Source of the DNA: G963667675 sp965197565
GTDB taxonomy: Bacteria > Chloroflexota > Dehalococcoidia > Lucifugimonadales > UBA3495
Reading direction: 5' to 3'
Assembly (NCBI GenBank): GCA_965197565.1
Contig: CBDANK010000003.1
Coordinates: forward strand, 1,054,001 to 1,118,000
Length of the DNA: 64,000 nt
Shown: positions 52,388 through 62,200 of the stretch, in pieces
How positions within the stretch are numbered: the stretch's first letter is position 1
Layout of the letters: the number at the start of each line of letters is the position of its first letter
Program-made: the position numbers and the translations under genes
The notes under the pieces: model-generated
What the model saw: the letters and a program-made list of their open reading frames with translations, nothing else
Told to the model about the DNA's origin: nothing
Databases searched by the model: none

Positions 52388-55204
52388 CTACCCAGCGAGC
52401 ACCAAGTTCAGATCCTCCAGCAGCGCCGTCAGGTCGTCGCCGAACAGGGCGTAGGCGCGGCCGATGCCGCCTCGCTGGGCGAAGGGGGCGTACTGGAGGT
52501 CGCCGGGCTCGATGCTGACGCTGCCGGCGATGTGATCCTTGATGGCCTCCAGCCACTGACGCTGTTCGCCGGTGAAGTCCCGTCCGGTGGTTTCCTGCAT
52601 CGCCAGCCAGCCGCGGAACCGCTCCTCCACCTGCTCGGCGAAGGGCGCCAGCTCATCTTCGCTGCCGATGGCGTATCGCACCAGCGACACGATGTCGGCC
52701 AGCACCCGCTGGCTGGAGCCGCGCACACGGGACTGGTCCAGTTGCCGTAGGCGTCCCACAGCCTGCCCGCAGTCCAGGTGCGGGGCGGGCTCTGCAGCGC
52801 GTCGGCCAAAGCCCGGATGTCGGCGTAGCTCAGCCGCTGGCGGTAGGGTCTCTGGCACAGAACTTGGAGCGCGGCAATCTCGTCCCGGTTCTCCTCGATG
52901 TACTCTCGGAAGGAGCTGGTGAGGGCGTCGGCCTCCGCCCCGGAAAACTCGGCCCTGGTCACCGTGTCCTGGGATACCATGTCGATGGTCTGCTCGTAGG
53001 CGCGGTAAATCTCGGTCAGCCTTTGCCGCAGTTCCGGGTTGGTGGCAAAGCGCTTGGCCGCCGCATCCAGCAGCTGCTTTTCCGCTGCGGCAATGGCCAC
53101 TTCCGACAGGTCATCCTGTCCGGTGGCCGCCCGCGCCGCATCAAGGGCGGCGTCGGGGTCGGTGGCATTCAGCAGTTCCGACACCAGGATTCTTCAGCGT
53201 GGCGCCTCCGGCTACGGCCTCCACCGCCTGCCGGTCATGGCGCGAGAGCCGCCGGTCCAAGCGGGCGAGGCAGCAGGCCAGGGACGACAGCGTGTCCGGG
53301 TCGCGGTCGCCCATGGCCACCATCTCCAGCAGCTTGTCGAAAGGCACCGACGGGTGCCGGTCCAGCGAGAAGGACTCGGACAACTCGCTCTCGGTGACGC
53401 CCACCGCGTCCACGATGACGAAGCGGTCCTTGCCGTCGGCGTCGGGCGTCACCGCGTTGAAGTCGATGGTGGAGATGGTGCGGACGCCGCGCCCTTTCAT
53501 CTGCTCGAAGAAGTTGCGGCTGCGAACGTTGCGCATGAAGAACACCACCTCCACCGGCTTGATGTCGGTGCCGGTGGCGATCATGTCCACGGTGACCGCG
53601 ATGCGCGGGTTGAAGCTGTTGCGGAACTGCGTGATCAGGTCCTCGGGCTTAGCCCCCGTGGTGCGGTAGGTGATCTTCTGATAGAAGTCGTTGCCCTTGG
53701 CGAATTCCTCCCTCATGATGTTCATGATGTCGTCGGCGTGGCTGTCGTCCTTGGCGAAGATGATGGTCTTGGGAATGTGCTCGCGGCCGGGGAATATCTC
53801 GGTGGTTACCTTGTCGCGAAAGGTCTGGACGACCGTGCGACTTTAGTCCACAGCAACCACGTCCCGGTCGAGCTGGCCTGAAGAGTAGCGCAGTTCTTCC
53901 TCCAGTTCCTCCCAGCGGACGCTGCGGGAGCGGCGGTCGCGACGGTCCACGGTCATGCCTGCCTCGATGGTCGACCCCTCCTCAGTAATCTTAGTCTCGA
54001 TGCGATAGACGTTGTAGCCCACGTTGATGCCGTCGGCCACCGACTGCTGGTGGTTGTACTCCATGACCAGGTTCTGGTTGAAGAAGCCGATGGTCTGCCT
54101 GGAGGGTGTGGCGGTCATACCGATGAGAAAGGCGTCGAAGTACTCCAGCACCTGACGCCACAGGTCGTAGATGGAGCGGTGGCATTCGTCGGTGATGACG
54201 AAGTCGAACTCTTCGATGGGGAAGCTCGTGTTGTACTCCACGATCTGCGGCGAGGGTCGGGCGGATGCCACGTCAAAGCCCGAGGCCTCTTCCATCTCGG
54301 GGTCCAGTTCCTCGCCCTTGAGCATGGAGTAGACCCGCTGAATCGTGGCGATACACACCTTGCTGACCGGGTCTATGCTGGCCGATTGCAGGAGCTGGAC
54401 ATTGTAAAGCTCGGTGAACTTGCGTCCGTCGCCGGGAACGGTGAAGCGCTGGAACTCGCGGAGGGTCTGCCGCCCCAGATTGCTGCGGTCGACGAGGAAC
54501 AATATCCTCCGGGAGCCCGCGTACCGGATGAGACGGTATACCTCGTTGCAGGCCATGAACGTCTTGCCGCTGCCGGTGGCCATCTGCACCAGTGAACGCG
54601 GCCGCGCCTCGGCCAGCGACTGCTCCAGGTTGCGGATCGCCTGCACCTGCACCGGCCAGAGGTTGAAGTCGTCCAGCGGAGGCATAGTGGTCAGCCTGCG
54701 CCGCAGGCTGTACGGGGCGGTGTAGGCTGCTTGTGTGCCTGCAGCTTGCTGCTGGCCGATGTTCCACGATGGTATAGAGGCTCCCAACCACTCGGCGAGC
54801 GTCCCCGGCATGTGGAAGGAGAACAGGTTCCGACTGCGTGGCTGGGGGTCGAGATCGTTAGTGAACCGGGTCTCAACGCCAGTGCTCTCGTACAGGAAAG
54901 GCAGGGGACGAACGTAGGCGGGCAGGTTGTCCGGCAGGCCCACGCCGTACTTGCCCGACTAGGCTTCTACGCCGGTGAGCGTGTGGCCCTCGGGCTTCGC
55001 CTCCACCACGCCCGCCGCCCTGCCGTCCACGTAGAGCAGGTAGTCGGCAGTACCGTGGCCGGGCCGTAGTGGAAACTCCCGCACCGCCACGCCGCGGGCG
55101 GCATGGACGTTCAGGTCGGCCATGTCCTGCACCGCCCACCCCGCCTGCCACAGCAGCCGGTCGATGTTGGCCCTGGCTCGTTGTTCTGGGATGATTGATG
55201 TCAT
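52388..55204 (-). pseudogene. hsdR: Type I restriction enzyme R subunit (HsdR), inactivated
   Basis: Pieces in order. N-terminal endonuclease-like region at 54959-55204 (VREFPLRPGHGTADYLLYVD, VVEAKPEGHTL). DEAD-type translocase at 53843-54943 (LVQMATGSGKTFMACNEVYR, FVITDECHRSIYDLWR, FLIGMTATPSRQT). The helicase second half at 53141-53725 (GTDIKPVEVVFFMRNVRS). C-terminal EcoEI_R-type domain at 52388-52858. In-frame stops at 54959-54961 and 53843-53845, and frame changes near 53185 and near 52750, give at least four lesions. Specificity and methylase subunits are not in the window. Confidence 0.85.
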
Positions 55205-55243
55205 GTTTGCGCCAATCCTAGGGACTAAAGCGGTGGTGAATGG

Positions 55244-56860
55244 TCAGGCGTATCGCTCCAGCCCGAAAAGACCGAACAGTTCCTCGCGGCTCAACCGGGA
55301 CGACAGGTCGAGCGAAACGTCGTCAACGAGTCGGTCGAAGAGGTCCTGCTTTCTTGTGAGTATAGAGTCTATGCGCTCTTCGATAGTTCCGGCGCATGAA
55401 TACTTGATCACGTTGACTTTGGCGGTTTGACCCATTCGGTGGCTTCTGTCTTCGGCCTGACGCTCCACCGCAGGATTCCACCAGCGGTCCAGATGGAAGA
55501 CGTACGATGCTTCTTGCAGGTTCAAACCCAACCCACCCGCACGGAGTGAAATTATTAGCGCTCGACGATGAGCGTCTCTTTTGAAGCACTCAATTATCGA
55601 CGGCCTGTCTTGGATGGGCACATCTCCAGTAATGACCAACGGGTTAAATTCCCCTAAATGGCTTGCCGCTGCCGCTACTCCTGCAGTGTCGCTGGTGTAC
55701 TGGGAGAAGACCAGCGCTTTATGCCCTTGGCCTACCAAGAGCTCCAACCTTTCCCGGATGTCATCCAGCTTGCTGGACTCGCCGTTCTTCGGGTCGGCGT
55801 TGCATATCTGCTTCAGCCGCGTGATCAGCTCCAGCACGTGCTGGATGGTGATGTCCTTCCCCAGCGACCGCAGGTATACAACCCCTTCCTGTTCGGCCTT
55901 GTCATAGCTCGCCCGCTGCCCGGCATGAAGCTCGATTGGCAATAGGGTAACCTGCTTTTCTGGGAGATCATCCAACACGTCGCCCTTCTTGCGCCGTAAC
56001 TGGAGCTGGCGGTGGCGGCTGAGCAGTTCGGGACCGGATTGATACCGCTTTGACTGTCCATCCCAGTCGTAATCGACGAACTCGAGTATGGACGCCAGTT
56101 CTTCCTCGTGGTTCTCTATGGGCGTTCCGGTCAGCGCCCATGACCGCACGCGTCTTAGTCCCTTGAGAGACCTGCTGGTATCGTTCCTGTTCTTGATCCG
56201 CTGGGCTTCGTCGGCCACGACCACGTCCCAGACCTTCCGTCTTACGGGAGCTTGGGTGTTGCCCTCGAAATCCGACCGAAGCGTCTCATAGCTGACCAGA
56301 GTAACGTCGGTATCGGCCTGCCACTGCCAAGCCCTGTCCGAAGCCGAGCCACGAATGATGATTGCTGAGAGCTCGGGCGCCCACTTGCGGAGTTCTCCGC
56401 GCCACTGGTCCAACAGGCTCGCGGGAGCCGCGACCAGTGCGGAACCGATGTCCCTGCGGTGCTTCAGAATTCGCAAGGCCGCAATGACCTGCAGCGTCTT
56501 ACCGAGTCCCATGTCGTCAGCCAGCAGGAGGCGCTCGCTGGCTATGAGGGCCCGCACCCCATCCTCCTGGAAGGGCATCAGTGTGCCAGGCCACTCTAGG
56601 CTGTCCATCGTTGGCGGCTCTGTACCGAGCGGAGACAAGACCCTGTGCAATCCACGGGCTAGGTCAAGGTCTCCGTGGGGACGAGGGGCGCCAGCTGACT
56701 CACCGGTATGCTGGGATGAGCCGGACGGCTCAACCCGGCACATCCACTCTAGATCAACTTGCGTTGCCAGTTCAGGGGGCACGGGCACGAGCACCGGGAG
56801 GAACTTTACCGGCTCAATGTGATAGTCAGTACCAGCAGTGAGATGATCATTTCTTATCAA
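55244..56860 (-). CDS. SNF2-family DNA translocase/helicase
   Basis: 538 residues. Motif I is LLLADDMGLGKTLQVIAAL, motif II (DEAQ) is VVVADEAQRIKNRND, motif III is SWALTGTPIENHEEELAS, and motifs V/VI are SLRAGGLGLNLQEASYVFHL and RSHRMGQTAKVNVIK. This is a complete SNF2 core with a short N-terminal region. The start is TTG 56860, supported by AAGGAGGG five bases ahead. It is the last gene of the BREX-type ATPase operon, 12 bases after the small unknown gene. Earlier restriction-modification remnants follow directly. Confidence 0.9.
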   Translation of the reverse strand: MIRNDHLTAGTDYHIEPVKFLPVLVPVPPELATQVDLEWMCRVEPSGSSQHTGESAGAPRPHGDLDLARGLHRVLSPLGTEPPTMDSLEWPGTLMPFQEDGVRALIASERLLLADDMGLGKTLQVIAALRILKHRRDIGSALVAAPASLLDQWRGELRKWAPELSAIIIRGSASDRAWQWQADTDVTLVSYETLRSDFEGNTQAPVRRKVWDVVVADEAQRIKNRNDTSRSLKGLRRVRSWALTGTPIENHEEELASILEFVDYDWDGQSKRYQSGPELLSRHRQLQLRRKKGDVLDDLPEKQVTLLPIELHAGQRASYDKAEQEGVVYLRSLGKDITIQHVLELITRLKQICNADPKNGESSKLDDIRERLELLVGQGHKALVFSQYTSDTAGVAAAASHLGEFNPLVITGDVPIQDRPSIIECFKRDAHRRALIISLRAGGLGLNLQEASYVFHLDRWWNPAVERQAEDRSHRMGQTAKVNVIKYSCAGTIEERIDSILTRKQDLFDRLVDDVSLDLSSRLSREELFGLFGLERYA

Positions 56861-56872
56861 TCCAGCCCTCCT

Positions 56873-57466
56873 TCACCGCCCTCCGTAAGCCTCCGTGATG
56901 CCTGCGGCCACTCTGTCAAACGTTTCCAAGGGGTTTGGGCGTTCCGCCAACACTTTCAGCAGCCGTCGAGCAACCGAACCCTCGGCGGGTGGAGGGGCGC
57001 TCCAGATTAGGAACAGGGATGAGCCGAGCTTTTCTATCTCCTCCGACACACCCCTCCTCGGGGCTGGATCCGTGGAGACCCGGCAGACCGGGACATCGAC
57101 CCTGATGTCTTCGGTAAACACCAGTGGAGGGATCTCGTCGGCCATTCCAAGTATGACATCGGGAGTACGGTTCGCCGAATGGAGCAGCGTCCGGATCAAA
57201 GACAGTGCGGCGACCCTGCGGGCCTCTCCTTTCCTCCACAGCACGGAATCGGCGAGGTCCATACGGGTGAAGCAGAACTCAAGAGGTACGTCCAGAGCCG
57301 ATGCAGCAAACAGCGCGGCACGGATTCCTGTCCCGTGTCCCTCGTTCAAGAGGCGCAGGAATCCAATGACACCGGACGTGTCACCATTCCTGGAGCTTTC
57401 GAACGGAACCGGCATCATGACCCCCACGGCTAACGACAACGGACGACTATTCGACTCCTCCATCAT
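56873..57466 (-). CDS. Unknown protein of the ATPase-helicase operon
   Basis: 197 residues. No domain I can name; blocks such as FLRLLNEGHGTGIRAALFAA, FTRMDLADSVLWRKGEARRV and EKLGSSLFLIWSAPPPAEGS suggest a compact alpha/beta protein. The start overlaps the upstream ATPase stop by 20 bases, and the SNF2 gene follows 12 bases later, so it belongs to the operon. Similar ~200-residue proteins accompany this ATPase/helicase pair in actinobacteria, as I remember it. Confidence 0.65.
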   Translation of the reverse strand: MMEESNSRPLSLAVGVMMPVPFESSRNGDTSGVIGFLRLLNEGHGTGIRAALFAASALDVPLEFCFTRMDLADSVLWRKGEARRVAALSLIRTLLHSANRTPDVILGMADEIPPLVFTEDIRVDVPVCRVSTDPAPRRGVSEEIEKLGSSLFLIWSAPPPAEGSVARRLLKVLAERPNPLETFDRVAAGITEAYGGR

Positions 57467-58730
57467 CGCCTTCTGCCCCTACTTCCAGGTCTGAATTCTC
57501 AACGTACTGGTGCCTGAACTCCCTCTCCTCCGTCTCAGGCCTGGAGTCCGGATACAGCCTAAGCAGGTCCCATTCGTTTATGGCGGAGCGAATTTGGTAG
57601 CGCATCCGTTGCCGAAAGCTGACTGCGCCGGTTCTCGCCTCGAGGGCCGGGGCGTCCCATCCATAGGCCTTGCGGTATATGTGCCGCAGCGTGTTCAGGG
57701 TATCGTTCACGTCGGCTTCTGAAGGGACACCTAGTGGGGTGCATTCTCGCTCCAACAGCCGCATCGTTGTTTCCGCCCGGGCGGCCCCATTGTCGTCCCC
57801 GCGGGAGCGCAGTCTCTGCCCCGCATAGTCGCGGTCCTTTTTGCTGCTCGCCTCCGGCGATATGTTCGCCAGTGCGTAGTCGGTGGTGACCGTTCCAACG
57901 ACCACCAGCCCCGGGTACGATTCCCCTTGGGCTTGCCCAAGCCAGCGTGCCAGTTCAGCGTAGGAGCGGGCGCGCTGCAGCAGGCTGTATTGGCCAACCA
58001 GCTCGATTTCGTCGAGCAGGACGACCCATCCTTGGTAGCCTGCACCCTTAATCAACTCCGTGGCAAACCGGAGACGTTGCGAAGGCAGGTCAGACGCTCT
58101 GGGCGCCCTGAAGGAATAACTCTGCAACTGGCCAATCTGCCTTAGACCGTTTTTCACATCGCTTACCTTGATCCTCTCCCCGGCCCAGAAGGACTCGATG
58201 GCGTGGTTCAGTTCCAACTTGTTCGACCTCTCGTGCACCAGAAGGCTCGCCGGGAAGATACGGTGAACGCCGCTGGAAGGTGAGTTGGCCCAGCTGAAGA
58301 GGTTGGAATACTCGTCGGAATCGTAGTTGAGCTGGAGGCCGATTTCCTCAATCAGTGGGCCGGTGCGATCGAGTATTCTCCCGTTGTCCATTGCCGACTG
58401 GAACACCTTGCTGAGGTCATATAGCGGCGTTTCCTTGCTGATGGCCACCTTGCTGCACACGAAACCCTGGGAGAGCGCCCGGTACTCAAAGTGAGAAAGC
58501 AGGTGAGATTTGCCTGCACCGAAATCTCCTGAAACAAGCATTCCCAGCGCGCTTCGCGGGGGCGCGGCAGTTTCGGACGCCCGTCTGAGCAAGTCCTGGA
58601 ACTGCCTTTCTGCCTGCGGTTGGTTGCAGCCGAGCAGCCTGACCGCCTCTCGGTTGGGAACTCCGTTTCGCAGTGCTTCCATTGCCCGACGGTAGGTCAG
58701 ATTCGAAATGATATCGTCATATTCAGCCAT
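57447..58730 (-). CDS. BREX-type P-loop ATPase (BrxD/DUF2791-like)
   Basis: About 427 residues from ATG 58730 (MAEYDDIISNLTYRRAMEAL); the frame extends five codons further without support. Blocks: ALRNGVPNREAVRLLGCNQP, Walker A LVSGDFGAGKSHLLSHF, SKVAISKETPLYDLSKVF, Walker B WVVLLDEIELVGQYS, and LVVVGTVTTDYAL. This is the DUF2791/BrxD family of AAA-like ATPases known from BREX and related phage-defence loci. Start overlaps the preceding fragment's stop by eight bases, so this is one operon. Confidence 0.8.
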   Translation of the reverse strand: MAEYDDIISNLTYRRAMEALRNGVPNREAVRLLGCNQPQAERQFQDLLRRASETAAPPRSALGMLVSGDFGAGKSHLLSHFEYRALSQGFVCSKVAISKETPLYDLSKVFQSAMDNGRILDRTGPLIEEIGLQLNYDSDEYSNLFSWANSPSSGVHRIFPASLLVHERSNKLELNHAIESFWAGERIKVSDVKNGLRQIGQLQSYSFRAPRASDLPSQRLRFATELIKGAGYQGWVVLLDEIELVGQYSLLQRARSYAELARWLGQAQGESYPGLVVVGTVTTDYALANISPEASSKKDRDYAGQRLRSRGDDNGAARAETTMRLLERECTPLGVPSEADVNDTLNTLRHIYRKAYGWDAPALEARTGAVSFRQRMRYQIRSAINEWDLLRLYPDSRPETEEREFRHQYVENSDLEVGAEGDDGGVE

Positions 58731-58946
58731 TGTGCAGTGCCTCACCTGGGGATATCCGGACCAGAGACGCTACCGGGTTGACGAGGTTACGGTCCTGGAC
58801 GTCGTCAATAACTCTCGTCATCAGGGCTTGGTAAATTCCGAACCCCCTGCTCCTGGAGCCGGCTTCTTCTTCGAGAAAATCATTGGACGTAACGACCACC
58901 AGCATGGTTGCGGTGAGGCGGTCGGTGGTGTCCACGAACTCCCTAA
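58723..58946 (-). pseudogene. C-terminal fragment of an upstream BREX-type ATPase, cut by IS701
   Basis: 74 residues remain (REFVDTTDRLTATMLVVVTS, NDFLEEEAGSRSRGFGIYQA, VIDDVQDRNLVNPVASLVRIS). They match the C-terminal style of BrxD-like ATPases (Asp-directed LVV strand, then NPxASxVR). The upstream portion is missing and replaced by an IS701 end beginning right after CTAA at 58943. Its stop overlaps the next gene's ATG, so it was the previous member of the operon. Confidence 0.6.
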
Positions 58947-59150
58947 TACTACAGCCGCAGATATTGACTGAGGCGTTGCCGGCCGCTTTTGTAGTGGCTG
59001 TGTCGAGCCCTGGCCTGATGGCGCCGCCGCCGAGACCACGCCAGCACCGATTTGTTCGAGGAATGGGCCGCCGGATCAACCAGTACAGCAGCCGGCGCGC
59101 CTCGGAACCATTGGCAGTAATGCGCACACCGCCCGGACGCATCTGGCCAG
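58947..59150 (-). mobile_element. IS701-family relic (3' end of an element)
   Basis: Starts TACTACAGCCGCAGAT like IS701 copy 1, then encodes on the minus strand ANGSEARRLLYWLIRRPIPR and, in a neighbouring frame, SRRRRHQARARHSHYKSG. This is the same C-terminal tail as copy 1 (WSWWRRRHQARARQCHYKRR) but diverged. CTAA precedes it. The rest of the element is gone by about 59150. Confidence 0.75.
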
Positions 59151-59214
59151 GAGAGGCCGCTGTCTACCGCCGGGTCTATCCGTCCGTCCCGGAAATCTCT
59201 ATTCAGCGACGTGA

Positions 59215-62200
59215 CTACTGCCCCGGACCGCTAACGGTTAACTCCAGCCGGGTGGAGAGCTTCCTGCCGTCCCCGGTACAGATTGCTCCATCGGAGGCGC
59301 AGTTCTGGGTTACAGGCAGGACCACGGTCACATCCCCGTTGGAGTCCGGTTCTACCGTGATCAGCCATCGGATGTTGCTGGGCTTGTCCAGCCGTTGGGC
59401 CTTGAGGACTTCACCCCCCGACACAGTGAATGCCAAGTCTCTGAGAGTCTTGTAGCTCAGGGGGACCTCCTCGCTGAACCGGATCTCAAAGGTGAAGGCA
59501 TCCGTCCCGTTGTGGCTCTCCGTGGTGGCTTCCAGGCTAACGGTCAGCGGCGTTTCCCCCTCGGTGGTTTCCTCCGGCTCGCCGTTCTCTTCTGATTCTG
59601 CGGTCTCATCGGTGTCGTTGAAGACCTCGGTGGAATTGAACCCTGCCGCCGCGTTGCCCGCCAAGTCCCTGGTCCGGGCGGCGGCAGCGTCCGAAGGCGG
59701 CGTGTAGCTGACGACCACGACGTCCTCGGACGTAGCCGCCGAAACCAGCGTCAACACCACCGTGTCGCCGTCCACCGAAACGCTCTCCACCGCCCGCTTG
59801 GCTTCTCCATCTAGCCAGGTTGTGTCATCGCACGTGCAGGCCACCCTCACATCGAAGGAATCCGTCGGCGGCGCAGACCCCTGGTCCAGGGCCTCGTCGT
59901 ACAACACTCTCAGGGTCGCTCCGTCCACCCTGGGTCTTACCATTTCCGGCGCCTTGGTCTCCCGGGGAGTGACGGTCTGCTCAACCGAGGGCGGGCTGTC
60001 ACCCACGCCGTTGGCGGCCAGGACCCGCACGCTGTACTCCACTCCGTCGGTCAGTCCCGTAATGGTGTGGACGGTTCCGGACGCGGTCGCCTCGGAAACG
60101 TCCGCCGGCGTGTCCCAGCTGTCTGCGCTCTCTTTCCACTGCACCTTGTAGCCGGTAATGTCGGAGCCGCCGTCGCTGGCCGGGGCTTCCCAGTAAACGT
60201 CCAGCGCTCCGGCGTCGTGAGGGAAGACGTTTAGGTGCCCGGGCACGCCCGGCTTCGTTGCCGCCACCGTATCGGTATCCGCGCCGGTCAGGGACTCCTG
60301 GTTGTCAGCATCGTCGGTGAAGCTCACCCGCACCTTGATGGTCTTGCCTACGTCGCTGACCGGCGGCGTGTAGGCCGAGTCCGTTGCATCCTCGATGTCC
60401 GTGTCGGTGGTTCCGTCGTTGGCAATCCACTGGTAGCTGTAGGAAACATTGTCCAGCCCGTCCTCGTCGGCGATGGCCGAGGTGTCCACCGTCAGCGTCT
60501 GCCCCACCCGGGCAGTGCCAGTGATGACGGGTAGGCCAGTGGCCGGAGTGCCATCGTCTGGCGCGGCCAGTCTGACGGCGACCTCTTCCCCCTCCGACAA
60601 GTCCAGTCCCGGGTAGTTCCACTGGAACTGGAAGAGAGAGTCCCCCTCCAGGGTCGATGCGTCGGTAGAGGCGAATTCGGATGTCCCCGCCACCAGTACA
60701 AACCCGGCACTCAGCTTTGGTAACACGGAGAGAATCAGCTTGCCGTCCAGAACCCCCAGGGCCTTGACGGTGTAGCTGGCGTCGTCCAACGTGATGGTGT
60801 CGGACGAGAGAGCACCCAAGGTGTTGTTCTCCTCGCCCTGGGCGAACGAGGAATAGCCGACGAAATTCTCTCCGACCCCCACCGTGAGGGTAGCGGACCA
60901 TATTGCTTCCCCCTCTGGTGTTTCACCGCCATGGCCTGGGGCGTTGGGAACGCCAAATACCCAGGGGCGGGCCTGTTTGATGGACAGAACATCGTCGCTG
61001 GTGATCTTGAACTCGATCTCCATTGCGAAGGGTTCGTCGGGTCCGGGGTTGTACAGACCCTCGAAATGGTCATGGATATCCTGGAGGTGCCGGCGCAACT
61101 GGTCAATTTGAGCATCGCTCATGAGGAGTTGTCCTGGCGGCGCCTGGTTGGAGGTCACCAGGGTGGTGTATGAACCGGACAGGTCTAACAGGATTTCCTC
61201 GGGCACCGAGTGTGCATCGGGATTGGTGACCAGGTCCTCGCCGAGTTGCGTGTTGACGTAGTAGCTCTCCTCCGTTCCGTAGATGGGGTCGAAGGTGACG
61301 GCCACGCCGTTGGCCAGCTCGTCCGAGTAGTTGGGATGCACCAGCACCCCCATGGCCGTCGCCATGTGGTCGATGCGGTGGAACTCGCGTTCAGTGAATG
61401 CCCGGAAGTTCCACAGGCTGGCCCACACCCCTTTGATGGACTTGTCGATGCCGTCCTCCTCCGTCTCCTCCGGGTCCTGGGTCTTGGAGTCGTACAGCCC
61501 GGCGCCACTGAAGCCCGGCAGGTCTTCGTTGTTCGTGCTCGACCGGTAGCGCAGGGATTGCCCTTCGGGGTAGGTGGCGTGCATCTTCTCCAGCGCGTCG
61601 ATGATCCAGTCGGGCGTCTCCCCCTTCTTGATCTTCTTGCGCAGTTTCTTGAGTTCTTTCTCCTGGGTGTCATAGTCCGACTGGAACTCCGGGTCGGCCA
61701 GCATCTCTTCGATATCGCCATAGAACCCGTTGTGATTCATGAACTCGTCGTAGAAATAGAACGGCACCGCGAACCCGTCGGGGACGGTTCCGTCGGGAAA
61801 ACCCAGCGTCCGCAGCACGGCCACGTTGGCCGCCTTTACGCCGAAGGCATTCCAGTCGTCGAAGCCGATGTCGTCCAGGTCGGTGATCTGGGTGACCGTG
61901 AGGTCCCGTTCCGGCGTCTGGGTTCCGGGAGGGCGCGAAGCGGCGAAGTAGGCCTCGACTTCGGCGGGAGTGGCGGCGCGGATGGAGTAGCCGTCCGCCG
62001 TGACGCTGTAGTGGACGTATGTGCCGATGAGATCATCGATGTCGCCGTCGTCGAGGGCGTCGCGAATGAAGGCGTTGGGGACACCGTCCTGGACGGCCCG
62101 CAGGTTTACATGGGAAAGCGGTGTCTGGGGTAAGGTGGTGATGAGGCCGGCAACCCGGGAAAGCTCGTTGGGGATAGTCTCGTAGATCACCACGTCGCGC

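Noticed and set aside
53039..53881. 280-residue plus-strand frame opposite hsdR
   Set aside because: Shadow frame of the hsdR pseudogene; repetitive His/Val-rich antisense sequence.
61210..62133. 307-residue plus-strand frame opposite the giant protein
   Set aside because: Antisense; no family features. The opposite frame codes for recognised domains.
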